Of a stretch of 64,000 nt of DNA, positions 1 through 10,124 are shown piece after piece. Below the pieces are notes generated by a model. It was not told the origin of the DNA. It worked only from the letters and a program-made list of their open reading frames with translations, and made no database searches. Position 1 is the stretch's first letter, and the number at the start of each line of letters is the position of its first letter. A program made the position numbers and the translations under genes. Origin of the DNA: Vibrio sp. HB236076 (GTDB lineage: Bacteria; Pseudomonadota; Gammaproteobacteria; Enterobacterales; Vibrionaceae); NCBI RefSeq assembly GCF_040957575.1, contig NZ_CP162601.1, forward strand, positions 2,914,001-2,978,000. The letters run 5' to 3'.

Positions 1-1332
1 AAGGCCCACGACAGGAGAAGCAAAGTCTAGCGAATCTATCGGCGTATTCTCAACCATGACCGTATCACGTGCCGGATCCATTCGTGTGGTGATTGCCCAT
101 ATAACGTCATTCCAATCACGTGCATTGACATCATCGTCGCACACAATCACAAATTTGGTGTACATGAACTGTCGTAAAAACGACCATACCCCCATCATGA
201 CTCGCTTAGCATGGCCTGGGTATTGTTTTTTCATTGTGACCACCGCCATGCGATAGGAGCACCCTTCCGGTGGGAGGTAAAAGTCAACGATTTCTGGAAA
301 TTGCTTTTGAATAATAGGCACAAATACCTCATTCAAAGCTTCGCCTAACACGGCTGGCTCATCAGGTGGGCGCCCGGTATAGGTACTGTGATAAATAGGC
401 TTTTTACGCATGGTGATATGCGTGATGGTGAAAACACGATGCTGTTCCACTTCATTATAATAGCCGGTATGGTCGCCATAAGGACCTTCTTCCGCCATTT
501 CTTCTGGATCGATATACCCTTCAAGGACAATTTCGGCACTGGCAGGAATCTCGAGATCATTGCTGATTGACTTCACCACTTCCGTTTTACTGCCTCTCAG
601 TAAACCGGCAAACGCATACTCAGATAAGCTGTCAGGAACGGGGGTGACGGCGCCAAGTATGGTAGCAGGATCCGCGCCAAACGCCACTGAAACAGGGAAA
701 GGTTGCCCTGGGTGTGTATTAACCCAATCTTGTAGGTCAAGAGCGCCGCCTCGATGCGCCAACCAACGCATAATGACTTTGTTTTTAGATAACTTTTGTT
801 GGCGGTAAATCCCGAGATTTTGTCTTTTCTTGTTCGGGCCTTTGGTCACCGTCAGCCCCCAGGTCAGCAAAGGAGCCACATCGCCTGGCCAGCAGCTCAT
901 CACCGGTATTTTATCTAAATCGACTTCATCACCACTCCAGACGATCTCTTGGCAAGGCGCTCGACGCAGCTTTTTGACCGGCATGTTTAACACTTTTTTA
1001 AACACCGGCAGCTTATCTACAGCATCTTTAAAACCCTGAGGGGGCTCTGGCTCTTTCAAATACGCGAGTAACTTACCGACATCTCGCAGCGCTGACACAC
1101 TCTCTTGCCCCATGCCGATGGCAACGCGCTCAGGCGTACCAAACAAGTTGGTCAACACGGGCATATCGTAACCGACAGGGTTTTCGAATAATAAAGCTGG
1201 GCCACCTGCTCTCAAGGTTCTATCACTGATCTCTGTCATTTCATAATGTGGGTCGACAGGGTGTGTAATACGCTTGAGAAGGCCCTTTTCTTCTAACTGC
1301 TCGATAAAATCACGTAAGTTTTTAAAACTCAT
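1..1332 (-). CDS. ubiD: UbiD, 3-octaprenyl-4-hydroxybenzoate decarboxylase (3' end cut off by window)
   Basis: The frame is open from the ATG at 1330-1332 to base 1 (444 codons) and runs out of the window; the missing part is about 50 C-terminal residues compared with the roughly 490-residue family. The translation carries UbiD signatures such as [14 protein letters not shown], the [20 protein letters not shown] block and [13 protein letters not shown]. The family removes the carboxyl group of the polyprenyl-hydroxybenzoate ring in ubiquinone synthesis, using the prenylated FMN made by UbiX. It acts at the inner membrane. The gene lies alone on the minus strand, 178 bases downstream of the phytase-like gene. 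Confidence 0.95.
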   Translation of the reverse strand, partial: MSFKNLRDFIEQLEEKGLLKRITHPVDPHYEMTEISDRTLRAGGPALLFENPVGYDMPVLTNLFGTPERVAIGMGQESVSALRDVGKLLAYLKEPEPPQGFKDAVDKLPVFKKVLNMPVKKLRRAPCQEIVWSGDEVDLDKIPVMSCWPGDVAPLLTWGLTVTKGPNKKRQNLGIYRQQKLSKNKVIMRWLAHRGGALDLQDWVNTHPGQPFPVSVAFGADPATILGAVTPVPDSLSEYAFAGLLRGSKTEVVKSISNDLEIPASAEIVLEGYIDPEEMAEEGPYGDHTGYYNEVEQHRVFTITHITMRKKPIYHSTYTGRPPDEPAVLGEALNEVFVPIIQKQFPEIVDFYLPPEGCSYRMAVVTMKKQYPGHAKRVMMGVWSFLRQFMYTKFVIVCDDDVNARDWNDVIWAITTRMDPARDTVMVENTPIDSLDFASPVVGL

Positions 1333-1478
1333 AGCTCTGTATATCTAGATTGACATATCGGCAGTATAACAAAACAAACCGTCCGCGCTGTTGTTTTTCT
1401 CGTCAAAACAAGGAAGAAAAGGCACCTAGCAGCATGGGTTTTCCAGCGAGAACTCGATTGAGATTCATCTCCTTTATT

Positions 1479-1502
1479 CAGTGGTCGCCTTATCGACCAC
1501 TG
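1479..1502 (-). terminator. perfect inverted repeat just after the phytase-like gene
   Basis: CAGTGGTCG and CGACCACTG are separated by a 6-base loop and begin 8 bases past the stop codon at 1511. The stem is strong but is followed only by AATAAAG, not a clean T-run, so it may be a weak terminator or an mRNA-stabilising hairpin. Confidence 0.4.
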
Positions 1503-1510
1503 AGAAGTCC

Positions 1511-2674
1511 TCACTCACCCTTCATCGTCACTGAAAAAGCCAACAACTGCGTCACTTCATGGCGATTAAAGTTATTGTCGGAAATCAAAATCAAGGATGA
1601 CTTACCATTACTTAAGCGCGGTCCCCATGTGATGCCCTCAATGTTATCGAGCAGCGATAAATCAAGATCATTTAAATTGAGTAATAACGTTTTCTTTACA
1701 GCCTGTAATTCAGGCCGATGGGCGACACTGTCTTCTCGGTTGACATTACTTGCCCGCTCAAGGCTGACTTGATAAAGGCGGATGTGATTGTGGTAAGAAC
1801 CTGACTGACTTTGGATACCCGCTCTCTCGACAAACAGCAGATGACTATCGTCAATTGCAAGAATTTCCGATACGCCATTATCGGCGTGCTTCCCCTTCCC
1901 TGGTAAGGCAGGCCAAGCATCGACAGGATAAAGGTATTGGCTGACAATATGCCCTTGTCGATCGTATTTGATTAACCGTGAGTAGCCCCCATGCTCTTCA
2001 TTAGGGACTGGCCCATCTTGCATGACCGGCGCTTCCATAGCGACAAAGTAAAAATCTTGGCTCGGTGTAAAGCTACTGCCTTCAAAAGTGAGGTTGTCAT
2101 AATAACCGTGATTGATAGCCGCTTTTATTTGCGGGGCAATGGTCAGTGAGGCCAACCACTGGCCAGAAGGAAAACGCGCATCACGAATAAAAGGCGTTAA
2201 GCCCAAAGTGCGGTCCCCTTCACTGGTATATCTCAGTGTTTGTGGTTGCCAGGGGTTAAAGCGAACCGATTCAAAGTCGGCAATGTCACCGTGCTGTTTA
2301 AAGGCTTTGGCTCTGGGATAAGGGCTGCCATCAGGCTGCTCAAAGGTGATCATGTCAGAGACTTGAAAATCACCTATATGCGATTTGGTCACCGCAAGCT
2401 GACCTAGATACGCCCGCGCTGGGCCGTGTTCGCCGCGATCATCACTGATCACAACCCACTGTTTGGTTTGAGGATTATAATCGATTCCAGACAGTCCCCC
2501 AATCGTCACTCCGTCAAACTGAGCTTGGTTGTCAATTCGACTTTCTCCAATCAGTGTCACCGACGCGATTGGCATGTCTTGGTCACGCCCTCCTTCGCCA
2601 ACATTCACTTGCCCATAAGACAAAGCAGAAACACTACTCAATGACAGAAACAAAGACAAAACACCGGCTTTCAT
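1511..2674 (-). CDS. secreted esterase-like phytase family protein
   Basis: The 387-residue product starts with a cleavable-looking signal peptide (residues 1-21, hydrophobic core GVLSLFLSLSSVSAL). The rest resembles the 'esterase-like activity of phytase' domain: a beta-propeller-like protein with an early GGLSGIDY segment, a DFESVRF motif near residue 132, NLTFEGSSF near residue 195 and a final NIEGITWGP segment. Members are periplasmic or secreted and are predicted phosphoesterases, but the substrate is not known from sequence. It stands alone, with 188 bases upstream. The family assignment is fairly sure; an actual phytase activity is not. Confidence 0.8.
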   Translation of the reverse strand: MKAGVLSLFLSLSSVSALSYGQVNVGEGGRDQDMPIASVTLIGESRIDNQAQFDGVTIGGLSGIDYNPQTKQWVVISDDRGEHGPARAYLGQLAVTKSHIGDFQVSDMITFEQPDGSPYPRAKAFKQHGDIADFESVRFNPWQPQTLRYTSEGDRTLGLTPFIRDARFPSGQWLASLTIAPQIKAAINHGYYDNLTFEGSSFTPSQDFYFVAMEAPVMQDGPVPNEEHGGYSRLIKYDRQGHIVSQYLYPVDAWPALPGKGKHADNGVSEILAIDDSHLLFVERAGIQSQSGSYHNHIRLYQVSLERASNVNREDSVAHRPELQAVKKTLLLNLNDLDLSLLDNIEGITWGPRLSNGKSSLILISDNNFNRHEVTQLLAFSVTMKGE

Positions 2675-2862
2675 AATCTAGACTCCTTTCAAAAGCAGTC
2701 TTTTTATCACACAACTCGCCCATCAAGAAAAAATAAATGCTTTATATTCATGTAGTTAAACAAAACCAAGGTAACAATAAACCAGAATTATAAATGGTGA
2801 GTTGTGCTTCTCACCCCCTCGGTATCTCATCACAAAGCCGTGTGAATAATGGCACATTTCCA

Positions 2863-3852
2863 CTAGTACAAGACGTCTTCTATGGCGGCGATATCCACTT
2901 GCTTATTGGTATTGATGACTTCTTTTAACCAGTCGACATGGCCTTGTTGAACTAAGGTACGAGCCAGTGCTTGGGCATCGTTGCGGTCCCCCATTTTCTC
3001 AACGAGAAACTGACGCACTTGAGGGGTAAGAGGTTGCGTTTTTGCTAACAACTCCAAAGCCAATGGCTTTAGTGAAGGATTGCTTACCGCCGCCATGATC
3101 TGCTGCTGAGAAAAAGAAGTATTCCTTTGCGCTAACGCCCTTAACGCCATCTGGCCATATTGATCGGCTCTCATTTTCCACAATAAATCATAGACCTTGC
3201 GATCACCACTGGCTTGAGCCAAACGCATGACTAACTCAGAACTGGGCAACCAACGAGTGACCCCCATTGAGGTTAATTGTTGTGCCAGCGAGGCAATGGC
3301 ATCGGGTGATAGCAGTGATAAGTGCTCTAACAATAAACGACGTCGTGATTGATAGTCGGGGTGTCTGGGGCTCAACCAGTCTTCGAGATCAAGCTCACCT
3401 CTTTCTGCCGCCAACACAAAAGACAATCCCTGCTGATTTTTTTTCCATTGCTGAAGTAAGCGATTAGCCACCGCGGGGTAATCGAAAGCCGGCACCGTGT
3501 ATTCGTAACCATTGCCTTGATATCGAAACTGGTAAGTCGGTGAACGACGAGACTGCTCTTCGATAAACGCCATCATTTGACCATCGAAGATCCACTGTTT
3601 TTTCTCAATGGCTTGCAGCAGTTTAAATCGAACGACTTCTTGCTGAGGCAAAGCAATTCTTTGTAGTGAAAAACGCAAAACATCTAAGCGATCTTTGGTA
3701 AACTCGCTGAGTAATAATGCCGCTTTTTGATTGACCTGCTCATCGTCGAGCCACCTGTCTATTTCTGCCTGAGATAATTGCTTGGCAACCAGACCTTGAG
3801 AAAAACACGCAGTGACGAACAAAAGCAGGTATGCAGACCATCCTTGTTGCAT
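2863..3852 (-). CDS. exported hypothetical protein, helical-repeat type
   Basis: I do not recognise a named family. The open frame extends upstream to 3981, but I prefer the ATG at 3850-3852 because it opens a signal peptide (WSAYLLLFVTACFSQGLVA) and follows an AGGAG-type site in 'caaggaggagcaaat'. The 329-residue mature region is rich in Leu, Gln and Ala and looks like helical repeats (several LAQ.LT..G, ALAQRN and LALELLAK segments), reminiscent of HEAT-like solenoids. It lies directly downstream of rho on the same strand, separated by the rho terminator, and is probably periplasmic. The function is unknown. Confidence 0.7.
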   Translation of the reverse strand: MQQGWSAYLLLFVTACFSQGLVAKQLSQAEIDRWLDDEQVNQKAALLLSEFTKDRLDVLRFSLQRIALPQQEVVRFKLLQAIEKKQWIFDGQMMAFIEEQSRRSPTYQFRYQGNGYEYTVPAFDYPAVANRLLQQWKKNQQGLSFVLAAERGELDLEDWLSPRHPDYQSRRRLLLEHLSLLSPDAIASLAQQLTSMGVTRWLPSSELVMRLAQASGDRKVYDLLWKMRADQYGQMALRALAQRNTSFSQQQIMAAVSNPSLKPLALELLAKTQPLTPQVRQFLVEKMGDRNDAQALARTLVQQGHVDWLKEVINTNKQVDIAAIEDVLY

Positions 3853-3905
3853 ATTTGCTCCTCCTTGTCTTCTTCTCATTGTGAGCCGAAAAGCGAAAAA
3901 TGCAA

Positions 3906-3933
3906 ACAAAAACGCCGTGCATTGCACGGCGCT
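3906..3933 (-). terminator. rho-gene intrinsic terminator
   Basis: On the minus strand CGCCGTGC-AAT-GCACGGCG is followed by TTTTTG, starting about 17 bases past the rho stop codon. The stem is GC-rich and perfect, which makes this a convincing factor-independent terminator. Confidence 0.85.
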
Positions 3934-3949
3934 TAACAGTCTTTTTTCG

Positions 3950-5209
3950 TTATTGACGTCGCATGGCGTCAAAGAACTCATCGTTGGTTTTCGTCATGGC
4001 CAACTTGTCAATCAAAAACTCCATCGCATCGATTTCCCCCATCGGGTGTACTATCTTGCGCAAGATCCACATTTTCTGTAGTTCATCGGTCTTAGTTAAC
4101 AATTCTTCACGGCGAGTACCAGAACGGTTAAAGTCGATAGCAGGGAAGACGCGTTTTTCAGCAATTTTGCGGTTGAGGTGCAATTCCATGTTACCAGTAC
4201 CTTTAAACTCTTCGTAGATAACTTCATCCATTTTAGAGCCGGTATCCACAAGCGCTGTCGCAATGATGGTTAAGCTGCCGCCTTCCTCAACATTTCGCGC
4301 TGCACCAAAGAATCGCTTAGGTCGATGTAATGCGTTCGCATCCACACCACCGGTTAACACTTTACCAGAAGAAGGGATCACGGTGTTGTAAGCACGGGCC
4401 AAACGGGTAATAGAATCGAGCAAAATAACCACATCTTTTTTGTGCTCAACCAAACGCTTGGCTTTTTCAATGACCATTTCAGCCACTTGAACGTGGCGTG
4501 AAGCCGGTTCATCAAAGGTAGAAGCAACCACTTCTCCTTTGACCAAACGCTGCATCTCGGTCACTTCTTCAGGGCGCTCATCGATGAGTAGTACCATCAA
4601 CTCACACTCAGGGTGGTTGTAAGCGATGCTTTGTGCAATGTTTTGCAACAACATCGTCTTACCAGCTTTTGGCGGCGCAACAATCAAACCGCGCTGGCCT
4701 TTACCGATTGGCGATGCCAAATCTAAAACACGTGCGGTAATGTCTTCGGTCGAACCATTACCCCTTTCCATCACCATGCGCTCATTGGCGTGTAACGGCG
4801 TCAAGTTTTCAAACAAGATTTTATTGCGCGCGTTATCCGGTCTATCGTGGTTAACGGTATTAACTTTCAATAACGCAAAGTAGCGCTCGCCGTCTTTAGG
4901 CGGGCGAATCTTGCCGGCAATCGAGTCACCAGTACGCAGGTTAAAACGACGAATCTGGCTTGGTGACACATAAATATCATCAGGGCCAGCGAGGTAAGAA
5001 CTGTCTGCACTGCGTAAGAAACCAAAGCCGTCTTGTAAGATCTCAAGAACCCCATCGCCGAAGATGTCTTCACCGCTTTTCGCATGGGCTTTTAAAATTG
5101 AGAAGATGATATCTTGCTTTCTAAGACGCGCTAGGTTTTCAAGGCCTAGACTTTCGCCCAATTTAACAAGCTCAGACACGGGTCTGTTCTTCAGTTCTGT
5201 CAGGTTCAT
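3950..5209 (-). CDS. rho: transcription termination factor Rho
   Basis: Rho is the hexameric RNA-dependent ATPase and helicase that releases transcripts. The 419-residue product matches the E. coli protein almost throughout: the N-terminal MNLTELK start, the cold-shock-like RNA-binding segment with [17 protein letters not shown] (about 51-67), the P-loop [11 protein letters not shown] (about 177-187), the Walker B segment [17 protein letters not shown] (about 259-275) and the [15 protein letters not shown]-loop region. The frame is open upstream to 5305, but the start at 5207-5209 gives the family length. The long leader (5210-5358) and the trxA terminator upstream leave room for the autogenous control known for rho, though I see no specific element. 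Confidence 0.97.
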   Translation of the reverse strand: MNLTELKNRPVSELVKLGESLGLENLARLRKQDIIFSILKAHAKSGEDIFGDGVLEILQDGFGFLRSADSSYLAGPDDIYVSPSQIRRFNLRTGDSIAGKIRPPKDGERYFALLKVNTVNHDRPDNARNKILFENLTPLHANERMVMERGNGSTEDITARVLDLASPIGKGQRGLIVAPPKAGKTMLLQNIAQSIAYNHPECELMVLLIDERPEEVTEMQRLVKGEVVASTFDEPASRHVQVAEMVIEKAKRLVEHKKDVVILLDSITRLARAYNTVIPSSGKVLTGGVDANALHRPKRFFGAARNVEEGGSLTIIATALVDTGSKMDEVIYEEFKGTGNMELHLNRKIAEKRVFPAIDFNRSGTRREELLTKTDELQKMWILRKIVHPMGEIDAMEFLIDKLAMTKTNDEFFDAMRRQ

Positions 5210-5356
5210 GGTGGTGGATTCTTGTTTTGTCAAAATATGGTCTGTTTTTTTTAGTGTTAAGATAAATTCGGTCGCAGGGGTGACCAAGAAGAGATTACTG
5301 TTCAATTAACGTGCGATAAGTTAGCACTAAATATAATGATAGTCTAGTTCCAGTAA

Positions 5357-5392
5357 AACAAAACCGTGCAAATTCATATTTACACGGTTTTG
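5357..5392 (-). terminator. trxA terminator
   Basis: On the minus strand a long stem (ACAAAACCGTG pairing with CACGGTTTTGT, with an A/T-rich upper part) lies 16 bases past the trxA stop and ends in TTTTGTTTT. It separates trxA from rho. Confidence 0.8.
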
Positions 5393-5408
5393 TCACACAG
5401 TCATCGAC

Positions 5409-5735
5409 TTAAATGTTCGCGTCAAGAAACTCTTTTAGTTGAGTTTTCGATAATGCGCCAACCTTCGTTGCTGCGACACTGCCATTTTTAAACAACAGCA
5501 GTGTTGGGATGCCACGAATACCAAACTTAGCTGGCGTATCTGCATTTTGGTCAATGTTTAGCTTGCCGATAGTGAGTTTACCTTCGTATTCTTCCGCGAT
5601 TTCATCTAAAATCGGGGCAATCATCTTACATGGTCCACACCACTCCGCCCAGAAATCCACAAGAACAGGGCCTGCAGCATTGATAACATCATTATCAAAA
5701 CCATCATCAGTTAGCTGCACAATATTATCACTCAT
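5409..5735 (-). CDS. trxA: thioredoxin 1
   Basis: This is the cytoplasmic protein-disulfide reductase, kept reduced by thioredoxin reductase. The 108-residue product has the WCGPCK active site (Cys at about 33 and 36), the buried Asp in LVDFWAE and the cis-Pro in GIRGIPT. An upstream ATG (5747) is in frame, but the start at 5733-5735 gives the family N-terminus [10 protein letters not shown] and sits 6 bases after GGAG. It is transcribed away from rhlB, as in other gamma-proteobacteria with the rhlB-trxA-rho cluster. Confidence 0.96.
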   Translation of the reverse strand: MSDNIVQLTDDGFDNDVINAAGPVLVDFWAEWCGPCKMIAPILDEIAEEYEGKLTIGKLNIDQNADTPAKFGIRGIPTLLLFKNGSVAATKVGALSKTQLKEFLDANI

Positions 5736-5848
5736 CTTCCACTCCAATGTGTGTTTTCTGAAACTGATCAGACATCAATCAGTAATTAGATGCTCTATTG
5801 GAATGGATTTACTTCCGTATTGCAAGCTTTAGCTGATATTCTATAGCA

Positions 5849-7168
5849 ATGAAAAAGACACATATCACAGAGCAAAAATTCGCCGACTTGGATTTACACC
5901 CCCAAGTTATTGAAGGATTGGAGAAAAAAGGATTTATCCATTGTACTCCAATTCAAGCAAAGGCGTTGCCGGTACTGCTCTCCGGCCACGACATCGCAGG
6001 CCAGGCCCAAACAGGGACAGGTAAAACGCTCGCGTTTCTTACTGCGACTTTCCATCACTTATTGGTGACACCAGCACCAGAGGGACGAACGCCAACCCAG
6101 CCACGTGCCATCATCATGGCGCCAACGCGTGAATTGGCCATTCAAATTTACAATGACTCAAAACCGTTAATCGAAAGTACCGGATTAAAAGCCGCGTTAG
6201 CCTACGGCGGCGAAAGCTATGAGAAGCAACAAGCCAAACTCAATGAAGGCGTGGACATTCTCATTGGTACCACCGGTCGTATCATCGATTTCATCAAACA
6301 GCGCGTTTTTAACCTCAATACCATTCAAGCCGTCGTGCTCGATGAAGCCGATCGCATGTTCGACCTTGGTTTTATCAAAGACATTCGCTTTTTGTTCCGC
6401 CGCATGCCAGAGTCGAAAAGTCGTTTAAACATGCTATTTTCTGCCACCTTGTCCTACCGAGTTCAAGAATTGGCATTTGAACACATGACGGATCCACAAC
6501 ACGTTGAGGTCGAACCGACGCAAAAAACCGGCCACCGCATCCAAGAAGAGCTCTTCTACCCCTCGAACAACGAAAAGATGGCACTGCTGCAAACTTTGAT
6601 CGAAGAAGAATGGCCTGACCGAGCAATTATTTTTGCCAATACCAAGCACAAGTGTGAAAAAGTGTGGGGACACCTCGACGCTGATAATCACCGTGTTGGT
6701 TTGTTGACTGGCGATGTACCACAGAAGAAACGCGAAAAAATTCTCGAGCAGTTCACCAAAGGACAATTAGACATTTTGGTCGCGACAGACGTCGCAGCAC
6801 GTGGTCTGCATATTCCGCAAGTCACCCATGTCTTTAACTACGACCTTCCTGACGACTGTGAAGATTACGTACACCGTATTGGTCGTACTGGGCGCGCTGG
6901 CGAAAGCGGTCACTCAATCAGCTTTGCTTGTGAAGAGTATGCGATAAACCTGCCGGCCATCGAAGAGTACATTGAACACTCAATCCCGGTTTCAGATTAC
7001 AACTCAGACGCCCTTTTGACTGACTTACCCGCCCCAACGCGTTTGCGTACTAAACCACAACAACGTCGTACTAACACCGGCGGCTCTCGCGGTAATGGTT
7101 CTCGCGGCAACAACAACCGCAAACCTCAGCGCAACCGTCAAAGGACTTATAACAAGGGCAAAGAGTAA
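5849..7168 (+). CDS. rhlB: DEAD-box ATP-dependent RNA helicase RhlB
   Basis: RhlB is the helicase of the RNase E degradosome, unwinding structured mRNA for decay. The 439-residue product shows the Q motif ([10 protein letters not shown], about 33-42), motif I AQTGTGKT (about 53-60), [18 protein letters not shown] with the DEAD box near 163-170, the SAT motif in LFSATLS, and [10 protein letters not shown] (motif VI). The C-terminal tail from about residue 410 is Arg/Gly/Asn-rich and basic, as expected for RNA contact. gppA starts 2 bases after the stop, so the two genes form an operon. Confidence 0.96.
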   Translation: MKKTHITEQKFADLDLHPQVIEGLEKKGFIHCTPIQAKALPVLLSGHDIAGQAQTGTGKTLAFLTATFHHLLVTPAPEGRTPTQPRAIIMAPTRELAIQIYNDSKPLIESTGLKAALAYGGESYEKQQAKLNEGVDILIGTTGRIIDFIKQRVFNLNTIQAVVLDEADRMFDLGFIKDIRFLFRRMPESKSRLNMLFSATLSYRVQELAFEHMTDPQHVEVEPTQKTGHRIQEELFYPSNNEKMALLQTLIEEEWPDRAIIFANTKHKCEKVWGHLDADNHRVGLLTGDVPQKKREKILEQFTKGQLDILVATDVAARGLHIPQVTHVFNYDLPDDCEDYVHRIGRTGRAGESGHSISFACEEYAINLPAIEEYIEHSIPVSDYNSDALLTDLPAPTRLRTKPQQRRTNTGGSRGNGSRGNNNRKPQRNRQRTYNKGKE

Positions 7169-7170
7169 AT

Positions 7171-8664
7171 ATGAATCAAGCGGTTTCTTCTCCCATGTAT
7201 GCGGCCATTGATTTGGGCTCGAACAGTTTCCATATGTTGATCGTGCGCCATGTTCAAGGCAGCGTGCAAACCATGGCCAAAATTAAGCGCAAAGTTCGCT
7301 TAGCGGCTGGCCTCGATGAAGAGAACAATCTCAGCTTAGAGGCGATGCAACGAGGCTGGGATTGCCTCAGTTTATTTGCCGAGCGTTTGCAAGACATACC
7401 CAAAGAGAACATTCGCATTGTGGGTACCGCGACGTTGAGAACGGCAAAAAATGTGCACCTTTTTCTTGAAAAGGCCAATCACATTTTGGGCCACTCGATA
7501 GAAGTCATACACGGTGAAGAAGAAGCAGCGACCATTTATACCGGTGTAGCCCATACTTCTGGCGGGACTGGGCGGCGTTTAGTGATCGATATTGGCGGTG
7601 CCAGTACTGAACTCATTATCGGTCAAGGCTTTGAGTCCACAGCACTCACCAGCCTAAAAATGGGTTGCGTGACTTGGCTTGAGCATTACTTTAAAGACAG
7701 GCAACTCAATCAAATCAATTTTGACAATGCCATTGAGGGAGCAAAACAAGTCTTGCGCCCCATTCTTGAGTCGTATCAACAGCTCGGTTGGGAGCACTGT
7801 GTCGGCGCCAGCGGCACCGTTCAGGCCTTACAAGAAATCATGTTGGCGCAAGGGATGGATGAAGTCATTACCCTCGCCAAGCTCAAGCGACTGCAAAAAC
7901 AAGCCATGCTTGCTGACCACTTAGAAGAGCTTGAAATAGACGGACTCACACTTGAGCGCGCCTTAGTATTCCCAAGTGGTTTATCGATATTAATTGCCGT
8001 ATTTGAGTTATTTGATATTGACTCAATGACGTTAGCCGGTGGCGCCTTGCGCGAAGGGCTCATTTATCAAATGATTGATGAATTGCAACACGAAGACATT
8101 CGCCAACGCACCATTCAGAGCCTCCAAGCCCGCTATCAAATTGATGTCAATTATGGCGATCAGGTTGCTAAACTGGCGAAATCTTTGCTACGCGATGTGA
8201 ACAACAGTGAGTGGCTGATTGAACCCCAAGCAGAAGTGCTGCTTGATACCGTAGCTAAATTGCATGAAATCGGTTTGTCGATCGATTATAAGCAAGGAGG
8301 CAAACACGGTGCTTACTTGCTACAACACCTCGACCTACCGGGCTTTACTCGCGCGCAAAAGTTTTTGTTAGGCGAAGTGGTTCGTCGTTACCGCGAGCAT
8401 TTAAGCTCTTTGCCTGAACAACACGCTCTGTCGGGGAACAGTGCCAAGCGTTTACTGCGCCTGTTGCGCTTAGCGGTATTGCTCAGCCATCGACGTGCTC
8501 CAGACTTAGAGCCACAGGTGACCTTGCAGGCCCAGCAAGATAACTTGACGTTAAGCATCGCTCAGGACTGGCTTGACGCCAACCCACTTTCGGCGACGGA
8601 ACTGGAAATTGAAGCGAACCGCCAAACGGATTTAGGCTGGCCTTTAACGATAAAAAGTCACTAG
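7171..8664 (+). CDS. gppA: guanosine-5'-triphosphate,3'-diphosphate pyrophosphatase GppA
   Basis: GppA converts pppGpp to ppGpp in the stringent response and also hydrolyses polyphosphate ends. The 497-residue length fits. The N-terminal actin-like fold shows [13 protein letters not shown] (phosphate 1, about 12-24) and [13 protein letters not shown] (phosphate 2, about 136-148), with catalytic Glu in GEEEA (about 116-120). The C-terminal half is the HD-like helical domain ([11 protein letters not shown] near 363). It is translated from an ATG two bases after rhlB, so it is co-transcribed with it. Confidence 0.95.
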   Translation: MNQAVSSPMYAAIDLGSNSFHMLIVRHVQGSVQTMAKIKRKVRLAAGLDEENNLSLEAMQRGWDCLSLFAERLQDIPKENIRIVGTATLRTAKNVHLFLEKANHILGHSIEVIHGEEEAATIYTGVAHTSGGTGRRLVIDIGGASTELIIGQGFESTALTSLKMGCVTWLEHYFKDRQLNQINFDNAIEGAKQVLRPILESYQQLGWEHCVGASGTVQALQEIMLAQGMDEVITLAKLKRLQKQAMLADHLEELEIDGLTLERALVFPSGLSILIAVFELFDIDSMTLAGGALREGLIYQMIDELQHEDIRQRTIQSLQARYQIDVNYGDQVAKLAKSLLRDVNNSEWLIEPQAEVLLDTVAKLHEIGLSIDYKQGGKHGAYLLQHLDLPGFTRAQKFLLGEVVRRYREHLSSLPEQHALSGNSAKRLLRLLRLAVLLSHRRAPDLEPQVTLQAQQDNLTLSIAQDWLDANPLSATELEIEANRQTDLGWPLTIKSH

Positions 8665-8805
8665 CCTTGCCTTAATGCTGAGGTGCCAACCTGTTGATAA
8701 AGTGAGTGATAACCGGAAAGAAAAGCTTAAAGACGCTCTTTGCTGGAAACATTCAGACTCTGAGTCAATATAAACGGTACTTTTCAGCCCTCGGTGACCC
8801 TTAAA

Positions 8806-8835
8806 CACCAAAAGACCCCCAATCATTGGGGGTCT
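8806..8835 (-). terminator. yhhQ terminator
   Basis: AGACCCCC and GGGGGTCT flank a 7-base loop, and on the minus strand the stem is followed by TTTTGG. It lies about 60 bases past the yhhQ stop; in the plus direction it may also end gppA transcripts. The remainder of the 231-base gap 8665-8895 shows nothing else I can name. Confidence 0.75.
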
Positions 8836-8895
8836 GTTCAAGACTTAATTTTTGCACTTTCTCTCATCAATGCCTGTAATCAGCGTTTGATGTCA

Positions 8896-9561
8896 CTAAG
8901 CCAACTGCGGTCGAACCGCTTCTTTGACACTCGTCAGCTTCTTGACCAAGAAGTTAAGCAATACGCCATACAAAGGCACAAATAAGCCCAAGCTAATGAT
9001 CAATTTAAAGCCGTAATCAACCAGTGCGATCTCTGTCCAGTGCTCAGCCATGAATGGGTCTGGGCTTTGATAAAAGGCAATGGCAAAAAAGGCCAGTGTG
9101 TCTAATGCATTGCCGAATAAGGTTGATGCCGTCGGCGCAATCCACCATTGGCGAAGCTTTCTCAAGCGATTGAATACATTGATATCGAGTATTTGCCCCA
9201 ACAAATAGGCCATAAAACTGGCTAACGCAATTCTCGCGACGAACGTATTCCACTCGCCGAGCGCCCCGAGCCCGGCGTAACTGCCGTTCATAAACACGAC
9301 CGACACCAGATAGGAAATAACCAACGCAGGGATCATGACCCAAAAAATGATCCGGCGCGCCAATGCCGAGCCAAAGATCCTCACGGTTAAATCGGTTGCC
9401 AAGAAAATAAACGGAAACGTAAAGGCGCCCCATGTGGTGTGGAAGCCATACACGGTAAAGGGAATTTGTACAAGGTAGTTACTTGAAGCGATAACAAGTA
9501 AATGAAACAGGGTAAGGTAGCCCAAGGCTTTGCGCTGCTGCGCAGGAGTAAACGTCGACAT
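8896..9561 (-). CDS. yhhQ: YhhQ, queuosine precursor (7-cyano-7-deazaguanine) transporter
   Basis: The product (221 residues from the chosen start) is an integral membrane protein with about six hydrophobic segments and matches YhhQ closely: SSNYLVQIP, GFHTTWGAF, PFIFLATDLTVRIFG and FGNALDTLAFF. The family imports preQ0/preQ1 for queuosine tRNA modification. I chose ATG 9559-9561 (MSTFTPAQQ) rather than the ATG at 9603, because it matches the family N-terminus and follows AAAGG by 7 bases. The gene has its own promoter with a palindromic operator (9695-9748), so it looks repressor-controlled. Confidence 0.92.
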   Translation of the reverse strand: MSTFTPAQQRKALGYLTLFHLLVIASSNYLVQIPFTVYGFHTTWGAFTFPFIFLATDLTVRIFGSALARRIIFWVMIPALVISYLVSVVFMNGSYAGLGALGEWNTFVARIALASFMAYLLGQILDINVFNRLRKLRQWWIAPTASTLFGNALDTLAFFAIAFYQSPDPFMAEHWTEIALVDYGFKLIISLGLFVPLYGVLLNFLVKKLTSVKEAVRPQLA

Positions 9562-9694
9562 ATTGTGACCTTTTTGGTTTGGTTTGGGGGTGAGGGAACC
9601 CAAATGAACAAGTAAATGAAAATTACTTAACGCTTAGCGTGCCAACCACACCGCAGTGAGAAATCGCTGCCAGGGAGGAAAACGCCAATCTATG

Positions 9695-9748
9695 TCACTA
9701 CACAATGTAGTGAGGCGGGGATTATACAAAAATCTAAGCCTAGTGCAA
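9695..9748 (-). promoter_or_regulatory. yhhQ promoter with palindromic operator
   Basis: On the minus strand TTGCAC (9743-9748), 16 bases, TATAAT (9721-9726) form a near-consensus sigma-70 promoter. The predicted start (about 9714) directly precedes the perfect palindrome TCACTACACAATGTAGTGA (9695-9713, two 8-base arms, 3-base centre). A repressor bound there would overlap the +1 region and block initiation. I do not recognise the regulator. Confidence 0.75.
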
Positions 9749-9773
9749 TGCTTGGTTTTTGAGCAATCGATTG

Positions 9774-10103
9774 CTAGACCACTAAGTGAAATCCACGCTC
9801 AAACAACTGCGCTAAATAGTCCATCACCGCTTGCGACTGCACAGGATCAATAGGTTCAAGCCAGACCGCTTCGCTGTAATGCTCGGCCTTGAGCAATAAA
9901 CGGCAATCTTCAAAGTCAATGAGCCAGCTGTGTAAGTCGCCATCGAGTTGGGCTTCAATCAGCGTAGCCGGTAATTGGGCAAGTAACACTTCGCCCCACT
10001 GCGGGAAGCGATCAAAGTCAAATTCAGACAGCGACAATACCACAGAGCACGGCGCTAGCTGATAGCGTTCTAAACCAAAATGAATGGAAGGCACAGTATT
10101 CAA
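9774..10103 (-). CDS. DUF3630 family protein
   Basis: The product is a small 109-residue cytoplasmic protein with no signal peptide or membrane segment. It matches the DUF3630 family found next to recQ in Vibrio and relatives (HFGLERYQLAPCSVVLSL start, WLIDFEDCRLLLKAEHYSEAVWLE core). The function is unknown. It starts 22 bases after the recQ stop on the same strand and is probably its operon partner, which hints at, but does not show, a link to DNA repair. Confidence 0.75.
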   Translation of the reverse strand: MNTVPSIHFGLERYQLAPCSVVLSLSEFDFDRFPQWGEVLLAQLPATLIEAQLDGDLHSWLIDFEDCRLLLKAEHYSEAVWLEPIDPVQSQAVMDYLAQLFERGFHLVV

Positions 10104-10124
10104 TACTCCTAAGTTCCTCGATGG

